Source: Polyangiaceae bacterium
Lineage (GTDB): Bacteria > Myxococcota_A > Polyangia > Polyangiales > Polyangiaceae
Assembly: GCA_025936045.1 (NCBI GenBank)
Contig: JAICUB010000009.1
Coordinates: forward strand, 106,342-170,341
Direction: 5' to 3'
Length of the DNA stretch: 64,000 nt
The translations under genes were made by a program, and so were the position numbers. Within the stretch, counting starts at the first letter, position 1. Each line of letters begins with the position of its first letter. The notes under the pieces were generated by a model, which made no database searches, was not told where the DNA came from, and worked only from the letters and a program-made list of their open reading frames with translations. This document shows positions 44,601 through 54,300 of the stretch, piece after piece.

Positions 44601-47558
44601 GGACTGTTTCACGAACGGGACGACGTCCCCGTTTGGCGGAATCAGATTGAACGTGGTGCCGGTGAATGTGTTGGTGCTGAGCTGATAGTGGTAGTTGTGC
44701 GCTCCGCCAATACCAAAGGGGCCGACATTGGTGTCGTCACTGCGGTACATGCGGACGATACCCACGCCGCCACGTCCGCCTCCCATGCCGATGTCGTTGG
44801 CCTCGCGATATTCTATGCCAGTTGCGAAATCGACGCTATTTCCGGACGAGCTACATTTCCGAGACCCTGTTCCGTGTCCGCCCTTCTTCAGCGAATATTT
44901 CGGCGTCTTGTTCGTGAACGGCCCATGCCAATCGAAATGCACGATGCCGTATTCGCGCCCCGGATAGCTCGGGTCCGCGTCGGGGACGATCTGGAGCCCG
45001 TTGTCGGAGACTTTGCCGGTGCCGTATTCGACCATGACGCCGCGGTCCGGGTCGAGGGTGAGGAGGGGCATCGCCGTGCCGGGCGGGAAGGCGAGCTCGT
45101 TCGGGTAGGAGACGGCGACGGGTTGGCTCGCGATGGCGTTCGCGGGCTGGAAGGCGACGATGAAGAAGTGGAAACCGGGTTGGGTTTGCGGGACTTCTTC
45201 GGGGAGGCGGTCGACGGGGACGGGGACGGCCGTGAGCGGGAACGGGTCGGGCGTGCTGCCGTCCGGCATCGTGAGCGTGGTGCCCGCGTACACGGTGAGC
45301 GACAGGTTCGGGATCTTCGGGAAGGTGAAGACCTGATCCGCGGCCGTGTTCTGCTTGACGCCGACGGTCGGCGCGTTGTCGATGCGCGGGAGGTGCACGA
45401 GGGCGCGCGCCTGAGTGGCGACGCCCGGCGTGAGGTCGTTCGCGATGTCGACGCCGGCGAACTTACCGTCCGGCGCGCTGACGCTGAGACCGTCGTAACG
45501 GACGAGCTGCGTGCTCGTGCAGCCCGCCGGCAGGTCCGTGAAGGAGAAGTTGCCGGCGGCGTCCGAGACCGTGGTGCCGCTGCAGTTCGTGGTGCCACCG
45601 TTGCCGTCTTTCCCGAGGAGCGTGACGGTGACGCCGACGAGCGGCGTTTCGCGTGGATCGTCGAGCACGGCGCGCCCGACGAACGCCGTCGTCACCGGCA
45701 ATAGGTTCACGCTCAGCGTGCCGGCTTCGCTCTGAGTCTGAGCGTCGATTTCAGCGCTCGCGCGGATCGTGAGATCGACGTCCGTCGCGGCGGCGTCGCT
45801 CGCGGCCTGGAGCGTGAGGAGGGACCAATCGCCCGCGCGGACCTTTTGGGGCGTGAACCTGGCGGTGACGCCGTCCGGGAGCTGATCGACGCTGAGGTCG
45901 GCGAGATCGGCGAAGCCCGTCGTCGTCGCGAGACGCACGATCGCGGAGACCGAGACGCCGGGATTGAGCGCGACCGAGCTCGGCTCGATAGCAAGGTCGA
46001 AGCGCGTCGAAGGCTCGATCTGGAGTGGCGTCGACGATTCGACGCGCTGGTCCCCAATCACGATCGTGAAGGTGCCGCTGGTCGTACCGGGTGGAAGGAC
46101 GAACGTGAGCTCACCGTCCGTCGCGGAGACGAGCGTCGCCTCCACTTCTCCAGCTGCCGTCTGCACGAGCACGTGAACCGGCTCGTCTCCGCTCGTGAAG
46201 CCGCTGCCCGTGACCGTAACGACGGTGCCCGCCGCGCCCGTGGACGGCGAAAATCCCTCGATCGTGGGTCCGGACGGCGGCGGCGGCGGCGGCGGCGGCG
46301 ATTTGACGCTGACCGAAACCGTGTCGGGGTCGCTGTCGGCGTCGCCGTCGTTGACCGTCAGCTTCACGACGTAAGAGCCCGCCACGTCCGCAACGAACGT
46401 CGGATTATCGCTCTCGGCACTTTCGAGCGCGGCCTTGCTGCCGGAAGGACGCTTGTCGAACTTCCACGTGTACGTGAGCTCGTCGTGGTCGGGGTCGCTC
46501 GAGCCGCTCCCGTCGAGCTCCACGGAGTCCCCGACCTGAGCGTTCGTGTCGGGGCCGGCGTCCGCCGTGGGCGCGCGGTTTTCGGGCGTGACGAGCGCCG
46601 TCACGGCGTCCCCGTCCACTCTGCCGTCGTTCACAATGAGCTCTACGACGTAGTCCCCGCGCAGATCGGGCACGAAGCTCGCTTGCGAGCGATCGCCGTG
46701 CGTCAGAGTGACTTTGCTGTGCTTCGGCTTGGAGGTGAATGACCAGGCGTACGTGAGGTCGTCCCCGTTCGCGTCGTGCGAGCCAGTGGCGTCGAGCGAC
46801 ACCTTCTCGCCGACGAGGACGCGCTCCGTTTTGACGGCGATGTCCCCAGCCGGCGGCAGGTTGCCGGTGCTCACCGTCACGACCGCAGGGTCGCTGTCGA
46901 GCGCTCCGTCGTTGACGACGAGCTCGAGCACGTAGTCTCCCTCGGCGTCCAGCGTGAAGGTCGGCGCGACGACCTTGGAGTCCGACAAGGTGGCGGAGCT
47001 CTCGTCCGGCAAGCTCTTGAAACGCCACGCGTAGGTGATCCTGTCGCCGTCGGGATCCATGGACGCGCTGCCGTCCAAAGTGACGGCGTCGCCGACTTTC
47101 GCGGCAACGTCCTCGCCCGCGTCCGCGAGGGGCGGTCGATTGTCCGATGTCGAGACCGAGACGCGCGCGGGTCCGCTCGAAAGCTCGCCGTCGCTCACGA
47201 CGAGCTCGAATACGTAACTACCCGTCTTAGAAACCGTGAAAGTCGGGCGAACCGCGGAAGCGTCGGAAAGGGAAATACCTGCGTCGAGCGGCTGACTCAC
47301 GACCTTCCACATGAAGGTCAGGGTGTCTCCGTCCGGATCGGTGGATTTGCTGCCGTCGAGTGTGACGTCGTCTCCGACCGTCACCACCTCTGCAGGGCCC
47401 GCCTTGGCGACCGGTGCCCGATTCTTCTCGTGAGCAGCGCTCCCGCCGCCTCCACCTTCGCCGCCGTGGCCGCCTTCCGGCTGCGTGTCGCCCTTCGAAC
47501 CGCAGCCGACGAGAACCAGTGCCAGCCAGATGGCGAGAAGCGTCCAGAGCCGTTTCAT
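41610..47558 (-). CDS. Giant RHS-repeat lipoprotein with PKD-like and TIG domains
   Basis: A 1982-residue exported lipoprotein (LLAIWLALVLVGCGSKG, lipobox VGC). Order: Gly/His linker; four PKD/REJ-like domains (about residues 48-420) each opening NRAPVA-type and DPDGD; poly-Pro (8 Pro); IPT/TIG (TIEGFSPSTGAAGTVVTVTGSGF-type, about 435-510); a carboxypeptidase-regulatory-like domain (about 640-720); a DUF6531-like start of RHS (GNSVDFATGIEYREAND); more than 20 YD repeats; and the RHS core YYRARYYDPEMGRFISEDPL with DPTG. After the core is a unique 110-residue tail with two hydrophobic stretches. This tail matches no toxin I know. ATG follows GGAG at 7 nt. Such proteins form a hollow shell that houses a C-terminal payload. 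Confidence 0.92.
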   Translation of the reverse strand: MKRLWTLLAIWLALVLVGCGSKGDTQPEGGHGGEGGGGGSAAHEKNRAPVAKAGPAEVVTVGDDVTLDGSKSTDPDGDTLTFMWKVVSQPLDAGISLSDASAVRPTFTVSKTGSYVFELVVSDGELSSGPARVSVSTSDNRPPLADAGEDVAAKVGDAVTLDGSASMDPDGDRITYAWRFKSLPDESSATLSDSKVVAPTFTLDAEGDYVLELVVNDGALDSDPAVVTVSTGNLPPAGDIAVKTERVLVGEKVSLDATGSHDANGDDLTYAWSFTSKPKHSKVTLTHGDRSQASFVPDLRGDYVVELIVNDGRVDGDAVTALVTPENRAPTADAGPDTNAQVGDSVELDGSGSSDPDHDELTYTWKFDKRPSGSKAALESAESDNPTFVADVAGSYVVKLTVNDGDADSDPDTVSVSVKSPPPPPPPPSGPTIEGFSPSTGAAGTVVTVTGSGFTSGDEPVHVLVQTAAGEVEATLVSATDGELTFVLPPGTTSGTFTIVIGDQRVESSTPLQIEPSTRFDLAIEPSSVALNPGVSVSAIVRLATTTGFADLADLSVDQLPDGVTARFTPQKVRAGDWSLLTLQAASDAAATDVDLTIRASAEIDAQTQSEAGTLSVNLLPVTTAFVGRAVLDDPRETPLVGVTVTLLGKDGNGGTTNCSGTTVSDAAGNFSFTDLPAGCTSTQLVRYDGLSVSAPDGKFAGVDIANDLTPGVATQARALVHLPRIDNAPTVGVKQNTAADQVFTFPKIPNLSLTVYAGTTLTMPDGSTPDPFPLTAVPVPVDRLPEEVPQTQPGFHFFIVAFQPANAIASQPVAVSYPNELAFPPGTAMPLLTLDPDRGVMVEYGTGKVSDNGLQIVPDADPSYPGREYGIVHFDWHGPFTNKTPKYSLKKGGHGTGSRKCSSSGNSVDFATGIEYREANDIGMGGGRGGVGIVRMYRSDDTNVGPFGIGGAHNYHYQLSTNTFTGTTFNLIPPNGDVVPFVKQSDGTWLTQTDPAYMGAVFKVVSGGSQLRMMDGTVLGFQAFPRMGGSMLTSITDPNGNVVTLTRSAGAPFAISTVTDPVGRQLTLSYDSSSRITQITDPLGRSVSYTYNGAGLLASASDLVGKVTQYTYTAAGQLATITDPRNVQVLALTYDADGRASSETVVGQGTSAFEYTVVNSSMPTSPVVQTRVTDPSGNVRFYRFNPAGYLISISDALGQTNSLNREAGTNRILETLGATGCGSCNGGPGHQLFEYDANGQVLKRTDEVGAVTQFKYEGTFGRPTSVQDPLGNVTVLTYDAAGNLTQITDAMNRVSSLEYDSHGLLTAIVDVDGKRTTLGYDGAANLVAVTDPAGNVTRSIYDAVSRRIETVDPVGRHGRIRYDNANQVVEKIDPAGKSTKFVYDDIGKLTSITDPRGAVTSYVYDTAGHLASRTDPVRAAEQFSYDDMGRLATRVDRRGLTQTFAYDVLNRVTSITYADSTVSYRYDAQGNVAGILDSAAGEYAFAYEARNLLTGMQGPSGALGYAYDALGRVTTESILGQADTVFSYNAAGQYTRIETEGAGVGFVYDSAGRVTTETRDNGVVTHYTYDDAAAVVGVRHELDGSDIDVQTYEHDASGATTRGEGAALDALNTSEVTATYDLANRVQSWGSKTFTHDAAGNRLEAKDADGSETFTWDARGRLASITQVDGNVIQLGYDFAGNLTHIRTADGDETLLNDASGNVALRRTSDGTIQRMLSGLAMDHQVAMLDSKLGVRYPLLNLPNSTFATIDDKGHVDGRYSYEPYGETTEARSASADYPFLFTGRTPVTSSLYYYRARYYDPEMGRFISEDPLGFEGGDLNLYGYTSGDPLDGTDPTGREMSDAKKLVCILGMGAVAYCHGVQMNNEATEMRPTQTEVRNVPVEIETPERDVAEPLSEATRPLAEANEFELQQTLQRPLSVVAEDSAEAVAGLAARGVSVAATLVVIDAALFVYDTNYYYHQIKNYFTALDCPSGMKGAPR

Positions 47559-47823
47559 TCCCTTACTCCACCAAACGAGAACGACCTCTCGACCGGCGAG
47601 AGGTCAGACAAGTCGAGCATCGCTCCCGTAACACGAATTGGGTCGGGCTCGGCAACGACTTTCCGGTTTGCCGTTCGTCACTCGGTCTTTCGTCCCATGA
47701 GCGAGCTCTTACGTGTGCTCGGTTCAAACGCGCTCCGGCGTAGGTATTCCTGAAGTCAGGCCCTTTCGAAGCTCTCGAATCGAGACGTGGAGGCGTCGAG
47801 CGCGACGTGGTAACGAGCGCAAC

Positions 47824-48858
47824 ATGGGAGTATTGCCCGCACCGGCGCTCGGACGAGCCGTCCCTGCGCTCGCTCTGCTTGCAGGTTTGTGCACGGGCTG
47901 TAGCGACGAGGCGTCGAAGCCCGTGGCGACCGGCGCCGAGCCCTGGGCGCTCGTCCTTCACGACCTCCCGGCAGCGTTGCTTTCGGTGACGGGCACGGCG
48001 CCCGACGACGTCTGGGCGGCCGGCGGCCTCCTCGATGAAGAGGCTCTCGTTTTGCACTTTGACGGACAGGCGTGGGGGCGCATTCACGTCGGAGCGCGCA
48101 ATGACCTCTGGTGGGCTCAGGTGTTCGACGACGAAACAATCTTCCTGGCGGGGGGCGGAGGCACCATTATCCGCGGCGACGGCGCAAGTTTCGCCGCCAT
48201 GTCGACTCCGGATCCCGCGGCGACGCTCTATGGCATCTGGGGCAGCGACCCCGACCACATGTGGGCTGTCGGCACGGACGGAACGAACGGGGTCGTCTGG
48301 CGCTCGAGCGAGCAAGGGTTCGACACGGCCGTGGTCGACTCCGCGCTACTAGAGAAGGCGCCGCTCTTCAAAGTGTGGGGCCGCGGCGCAGACGACGTCT
48401 GGATGGTCGGCATCCAGGGCCAAATTTTGCACTTCGACGGTGAACGAGTGACTCGGGTCGCCTCCGATAACGCGCGACCGCTCACCACCGTTCACGGAAC
48501 GGCGAGCGCGCTCTACGCCGTCGGCGGCATCGCGGGTCCGGTCGTGCTCGGGCTCGAAGGAGACACCTGGCAGGACATGACTCCACCCGACGCGCCTTCG
48601 ATGAACGGCGTCTACGCGCGAGGAGACGTAGCTTACGCGGTCGGAGCGCATGGGGAGGTGTTGCGTAAGACGGCGGGGCATTCCTTCGAGCGAGTCGAGA
48701 CCGGACTCGACCTCGCTCGCGACTATCATGCTGTTTGGCTCGACGAAAACGGCGGTGTTTGGGCCGTGGGCGGACACGTGAGCGTGGCCCCGCTCGTGCA
48801 GGGGCTCCTGAGCTACGCGGGACCGAATCCGCCGCCCGCGCTCGCGACGCCGCTATGA
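47824..48858 (+). CDS. Beta-propeller-like lipoprotein
   Basis: A 344-residue exported protein; signal AVPALALLAGLCTGCSDE has lipobox CTGC, slightly unusual. The rest consists of repeated blade segments built on GTAPDDVWAAGG, GSDPDHMWAVG, GRGADDVWMVG and GEVLRKTA, typical of BNR/Kelch-like propellers in myxobacteria. It probably displays binding surfaces at the cell envelope. The ATG is chosen because the 37 upstream codons do not make a signal. The stop overlaps the MopE-like gene's ATG (ATGA). It is divergent from the giant RHS gene with 265 bp between. Confidence 0.83.
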   Translation: MGVLPAPALGRAVPALALLAGLCTGCSDEASKPVATGAEPWALVLHDLPAALLSVTGTAPDDVWAAGGLLDEEALVLHFDGQAWGRIHVGARNDLWWAQVFDDETIFLAGGGGTIIRGDGASFAAMSTPDPAATLYGIWGSDPDHMWAVGTDGTNGVVWRSSEQGFDTAVVDSALLEKAPLFKVWGRGADDVWMVGIQGQILHFDGERVTRVASDNARPLTTVHGTASALYAVGGIAGPVVLGLEGDTWQDMTPPDAPSMNGVYARGDVAYAVGAHGEVLRKTAGHSFERVETGLDLARDYHAVWLDENGGVWAVGGHVSVAPLVQGLLSYAGPNPPPALATPL

Positions 48859-50552
48859 GCCCTCGCGTAAGCGGCATGGCCACGCTCCTGCTCCTGCTCG
48901 TAACGGGCTGTTCGGACAAGGGGCAAGAGCCGGGACCCGCGCCCGCACCCGAGTGCACGCGCAACGGCGTGTGCGACGACGGCGTCTATTGCAACGGTGA
49001 GGAGCGCTGTGAAAGCGGCCGCTGCGTCGCCGGTGACCCGGTCTCGTGCGACGACGCCGTCGCGTGCACCGCGGACACCTGCGACGAGACGACATGGACG
49101 TGCCGGCACGCTGGTCCGGATGCGGACTCGGACGGTCACGCGGACGCGGCGTGCGTGGACGCAACGGGACGCCCGCTCGGCGACGACTGCGATGACAGCG
49201 ATGCGACGCGGCATCCTGGCGCTGAAGAAGTCTGCGACTCCGACGGAGTCGACGAGGACTGCGATCCCTCGACCGTAGGCGGGCGCGATGACGATCGTGA
49301 CGGCGGGATTTCGTCCGCGTGTTGCAACGTGACGGCGTACAGCCGCCAATGCGGCACCGACTGCGACGACACCAATCCGGCGATCGGCCCCGACGCCGAG
49401 GAAGTGTGCGACGGCCTCGACAACGATTGCGACGGACACATCGACGAAGACGTCGAGCTCGTGCTCTATCGCGACGCCGACGGCGACGGCTACGGGAGGG
49501 CCGAGTCGAGCGTGCACGCGTGCGCCAAAGTCTCGGGGTTCGCGACGCGAGAGGGCGACTGCGACGACGAAGACGCCGCCGTTCATCCTGACGCCGCCGA
49601 GAGCTGCGACCTGCCCGCGGTCGACCGCGACTGCAACGGCGTAAAGAACGACGTCCCCGGTGGATGCGCCTGCAAGGCGGGCAGCAAGCGCGCCTGCACC
49701 CTTCCCGGCGTCTGCAGCCAGGGCGTCCTTTCGTGCGCGAACGGCGTCTGGTCGGTGTGCTCCGTCATGCCGAGCGCTGAAACGTGCAACGGCCTCGACG
49801 ACGATTGTGACGGGCGAATCGACAACGACGTGACGCTGGACTGCTACGAAGACGAAGACGGCGACGGCTACGCCGCCGCCGGAGCCAAACCGAAGAGCAT
49901 GTGCCCGCCTGCAGCGGGTGGCTGTCCCGCTGGCTACACCGACCTAGCGCCGGCGGCGGGTGCCATCGACTGCGCGCCGAGTGACGCGGGCGTCTCGCCC
50001 GCTTCCGCCGAGCTCTGCAACGGCAAGGACGACAACTGCGACGGCGCGGCCGACGAAGGGCTGTCCTTGACGAACCGCTTCATCGACTCCGACGGGGACG
50101 GACACGCGGGAACGAAGGTCCGGCGCTGCGCCGGGGACCCGACGAGCGAAACCGCGGGCGACGATTGCATGGACGACAATTCGCTCGTCTATCCGGGACA
50201 AGACGGCGTCTTTTCGAGTCCGGCGTGCGGCCACGGCTTCGTGCCGTGCCAGTCGAGCGACGACGACTGGCGTTGCAGGGCTTCGGGGTCCAGCGACTGC
50301 ACGGACGATCTCGACGCCGCACGCTGGGACTACGACTGTGACGATACGGCCACCGGCGAACCGTTCGTCACCGACCCGTGCCTCTCGACCAGCAGCTGCG
50401 GGGACGGCTGCGGACCGAGCGGTTTCACTGCTCCCGAATCCGGACCGCCGAGCTGCGGCGCGATGCAGACCTACCAGCTGTGCCGCTGCCTCGGCGCCCA
50501 GGGCGGCGGCTGCACGGGCTCGATCGAGCAACGGCCCTACCCGTGCCATTGA
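48855..50552 (+). CDS. MopE-like exported protein with Cys/Asp repeats
   Basis: A 565-residue exported protein with signal GMATLLLLLVTGC (lipobox VTGC). It is rich in repeated MopE-type units: CDGLDNDCDGHIDE, CNGLDDDCDGRIDN and CNGKDDNCDGAADE, mixed with DxDxDGY segments (YRDADGDGYGR, YEDEDGDGYAA) that look like calcium-binding loops. The family includes the copper-binding MopE of methanotrophs, but binding here is unproved. Predicted disulphides are many. An ATG at 48876 is an alternative start. The overlap with the upstream propeller gene suggests a co-produced envelope pair. The stop is 41 nt before the convergent glutathione peroxidase. Confidence 0.88.
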   Translation: MSPRVSGMATLLLLLVTGCSDKGQEPGPAPAPECTRNGVCDDGVYCNGEERCESGRCVAGDPVSCDDAVACTADTCDETTWTCRHAGPDADSDGHADAACVDATGRPLGDDCDDSDATRHPGAEEVCDSDGVDEDCDPSTVGGRDDDRDGGISSACCNVTAYSRQCGTDCDDTNPAIGPDAEEVCDGLDNDCDGHIDEDVELVLYRDADGDGYGRAESSVHACAKVSGFATREGDCDDEDAAVHPDAAESCDLPAVDRDCNGVKNDVPGGCACKAGSKRACTLPGVCSQGVLSCANGVWSVCSVMPSAETCNGLDDDCDGRIDNDVTLDCYEDEDGDGYAAAGAKPKSMCPPAAGGCPAGYTDLAPAAGAIDCAPSDAGVSPASAELCNGKDDNCDGAADEGLSLTNRFIDSDGDGHAGTKVRRCAGDPTSETAGDDCMDDNSLVYPGQDGVFSSPACGHGFVPCQSSDDDWRCRASGSSDCTDDLDAARWDYDCDDTATGEPFVTDPCLSTSSCGDGCGPSGFTAPESGPPSCGAMQTYQLCRCLGAQGGGCTGSIEQRPYPCH

Positions 50553-50593
50553 CGTTCCGAGCCGCGCGACCGGCGCTCCCGAACCGCCGCGTG

Positions 50594-51250
50594 CTACTTC
50601 GGAACGGCGAGCGCCTGCTCGACCGCCGCGACGAGCTTCGGATCGTCCGGCTGCGTCTTCGGATCGAAATACTGAATCACGTGGCCGTCACGCCCGACCA
50701 GGTACTTCGCGAAATTCCAGGTCGGCAGCTTGCCGGACGCCTCGCCGAGCTTCGCGTAGAGCGGCGACTGGCCGTCGCCGTTTTTGGTCTGCACCTTCTC
50801 GAAGAGCGGGAAGGTCACCTTGTATTTGGTGGAGCAAAATTCGCGGATCTCGGCGGGCGTGCCCGGCTCTTGCCGCCCGAAATCATTGCTGGGGAAGCCG
50901 AGCACCGTGAAGCCCCGATCCTTGAAGCGCGCGTTCAGCGCCTCGAGCCCGCTGTACTGCGGCGTGTTCCCGCAATAGCTCGCGACGTTGACGAGCAACG
51001 TGACTTCGCCCGCGAAGCGGTCGAGATTGGTCGTCTCACCTTCGAGCGTTTTGATCGGTGTCGAATAGACGTTCATGCTCGTAGCCGTGCGTGAGGGTCG
51101 GTCGCTGCTCGCTCGGGCGCCGTGGTTGCACGACAAAAGCGTCGGGATGAGCGTGAGCGCGCCGTAGGCGAGCCGTACGGGGCGGTTTCGCCTGAGGCTC
51201 CACGCGAGCCGCCGAGTGCGTTCGAACACCGCCTCTGTGACGTGCAGCAC
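50594..51250 (-). CDS. Glutathione peroxidase family lipoprotein
   Basis: A 218-residue thiol peroxidase. The Cys-containing active site is [12 protein letters not shown] (Cys instead of Sec), with [12 protein letters not shown] and [12 protein letters not shown], supplying the catalytic Gln/Asn and Trp. The N-terminus has a 28-residue basic n-region, then [10 protein letters not shown], a good lipobox, suggesting an envelope-facing form; reductant would then be a periplasmic thioredoxin-like protein. Cys in REFCSTKY could be the resolving residue. It is divergent from lhr with 63 bp between. The start ATG at 51250 is needed for the signal, but no clear ribosome site supports it. Confidence 0.9.
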   Translation of the reverse strand: MLHVTEAVFERTRRLAWSLRRNRPVRLAYGALTLIPTLLSCNHGARASSDRPSRTATSMNVYSTPIKTLEGETTNLDRFAGEVTLLVNVASYCGNTPQYSGLEALNARFKDRGFTVLGFPSNDFGRQEPGTPAEIREFCSTKYKVTFPLFEKVQTKNGDGQSPLYAKLGEASGKLPTWNFAKYLVGRDGHVIQYFDPKTQPDDPKLVAAVEQALAVPK

Positions 51251-51313
51251 GAGGCTTCTCTTGGACCGCGCGGGACTGGCGTCAAGCGGAGGCTGGCCTT
51301 ACGCTATTTGGCC

Positions 51314-54300
51314 GTGGCAATTGCCGTCTCGCCGACGGAGCCGCTCGCGCTCCTTCATCCCGCCGTAGCGCGCTGGTTCGCGTCGCGCTTCGTCGCTCCC
51401 ACGTCGGTGCAGGCGCAGGCCTGGCCCGCTGCGCAAGCGGGACAAAATGTCCTGCTCGCAGCACCTACGGGCTCAGGCAAGACGCTCGCTGCATTCTTGA
51501 TGGCGATCGACGCGCTCGTACGCGAAGGGACGAGCGGCCGCCCGCTGCCGAACGAGACGCGCGTCGTGTACGTCTCGCCGCTACGCGCGCTCTCGAACGA
51601 CGTCGAGAAGAACCTGCTCGTACCGCTCGCCGGCATCCGCCAAGCACTCGGCGAGCTCGGCTTGCCCGACGTCGAGATTCGCACCGCCGTCCGCACGGGC
51701 GACACCCCGAGCAAAGAGCGCACGAAGGCGACGCACAAGCCGCCGCACCTTTACGTCACCACGCCCGAGTCGCTCTACATCTTGCTCACGTCGGAGAGCG
51801 GCCGGCGCATGCTCTCGACCGTCCGCGCCGTCATCGTGGACGAAATCCACGCCTTGGTCGGTGACAAGCGCGGGAGCCACCTCGCGCTTTCGCTCGAACG
51901 GCTCGCGGCGCTCACGCAGCGAAAAGTCCAGCGCATCGGCTTGTCCGCGACGCAAAAGCCGATCGAAGACGTCGCGCGCTTCCTCGTCGGCGGCGCGGAC
52001 GGCGTGGCGCCGGACTGCAGCATCGTCGATACCGGCCACGTGCGCGCGCGCGACCTCGCCGTCGAGCTGCCCAACGCGCCGCTCGAAGCCGTGATGAGCG
52101 GCGAGGTGTGGGAAGAGGTGTACGACCGCATCACCGCGCTCGTCCGCGAGCACAAGACGACGCTCGTCTTCGTCAATACGCGGCGGCTATGTGAACGCCT
52201 CGCGAAGAACCTGGGGGATCGCCTGGGTCAGGAGCGCGTCACGTCGCACCACGGCTCGCTCTCGCGCGAACATCGGCTGCTCGCCGAGCAACGGCTCAAA
52301 TCCGGCGCGCTTTCCGCGCTCGTGGCCACGGCGTCGCTCGAGCTCGGCATCGACGTGGGCGACGTCGATCTCGTGATCCAGGTCGGCTCGACGCGCTCCA
52401 TTTCGACTTTCGTCCAGCGCGTCGGCCGCAGCGGCCACTTCCTCGGCGGCACGCCGAAAGGCCGCTTGTTCCCGCTCTCGCGCGACGAGCTCTGTGAAGC
52501 GGCGGCGTTGCTCGACGCCGTGCGCCGCGGGGAGCTCGATCGCGTGCGCATTCCCGAGGCACCGCTCGACATCCTCGCCCAGCAAATCGTCGCGGCGACG
52601 GCGGCCGAAGGCGAGTGGACGGAAGACGCGCTGTTCGAGCTCTTCCGCCGCGCGTACCCGTACCGCCATCTCACGCGCAAGGCGTTCGACGACGTCGTCG
52701 AAATGTTGGCGAAGGGCTTCGCGACCGCGCGCGGCCGCCGCGGCGCGCACCTATTCGAAGATCCGGTCGAGCACAAGCTCCGCCCGCGGCGCGGCGCCAA
52801 GCTCGCCGCCATCACCTCGGGCGGAGCCATCCCGGACGTCGCCGATTACGAAGTGTTGCTCGAGCCCGAAGGCGTGCGCGTCGGTACCATTCACGAGGAT
52901 TTCGCCGTCGAGAGCATGGCGGGCGACGTGTTCCAGCTCGGCAACCAGAGCTACGTCATCCGCAGAGTCGAGCCCGGGCGCGTTCGCGTCGAGGACGCGC
53001 GCGGGGCCCCGCCGACCATCCCATTTTGGCTCGGTGAAGCGCCCGCCCGCACGGCCGAGCTCTCGCACGCCGTCTCGCGCCTACGTGAAACCGTCGCCGA
53101 GCTCCTCGAGCGTGAGAACGGCGGCGAACGCGCGCTCGCCTACCTCGCCCATGACGTCGGACTTTCCGCGGCCGCGGCCGAACAGATTCGTGACTACTTC
53201 GCGCTCGCGCTCGCGACGCTCGGCGCCATGCCGAGCGAAAGCACGCTCGTCCTCGAGCGCTTCTTCGACGAGACGGGCGGCATGCACCTCGTCATCCACG
53301 CGCCGCTCGGCGGCCGCATCAACCGCGCGTGGGGGCTCACGCTCCGCAAGTGTTTCTGCCGCAAATTCGATTTCGAGCTCCAAGCCGCCGCGAACGAAGA
53401 CGCCATCGTGCTCTCGCTCGGCCCGACGCACAGCTTCCCGGTCGAAGACGTCTGGCATTACGTGCACAGCAAGAGCGCGCGTGAAGTGCTGATTCAGGCG
53501 CTGCTCGTCGCGCCCATGTTCGGCACGCGCTGGCGCTGGAACGCGCAGCGCGCCCTCGCCGTCCTGCGCTGTCGCGGCGGCAGGAAGGTCCCGCCGCGCT
53601 TTCAGCGGATGGACGCCGACGACCTTCTCACCGCCTGCTTCCCCGAGCAGGTCGCGTGCGCGGAGAATCTCGCGGGCCCGCGCGAGGTTCCCGATCACCC
53701 GCTCGTCAACCAAACGGTCGCCGACACCACGACGGAAGCGATGGACGCCGACGGACTCGTCGCCCTGGTCGAGCGCATCGAACGCGGGGAGCTCCGGCTC
53801 GTCGCGCGCGACCTCACCGAGCCCTCGCCGTTCGCGGCGAGCATCCTCACGGCGAAGCCGTACGCCTTCCTCGACGACGCCCCGCTCGAAGAGCGCCGCA
53901 CGCAAGCCGTCTTGAGCCGGCGCTGGCTCGACCCCGCGCAAGCCAAGGATTTGGGCGCGCTCGACCCCGAAGCCGTCACGCGCGTCTGCGCCGACGCGTG
54001 GCCCGACCCGCGTGATCCCGACGAGCTCGCGGACGCGCTCGGCGTCCTCGGTTTCATGACGGAAGTCGAAGGCCGGCGCGCTGACTTGACCGCCCATTTC
54101 GAAGCCCTCACGAGCCGTGGCCGTGCGACGCGCCTCGACGTGGCGGGCGGGCTCTGGGTCGCCGCCGACAGGCTCGCGGAGCACCTCGCCTTGCATCCCG
54201 ACGCGCGTCTTTCTCCCCCCATCACGGCGCGCCCGCCGCGCGGCAGCGAGCCGCCGACCTACGAGTCCGCCCTCAAAGAGCTCCTGCGTTCCCGCGTGGA

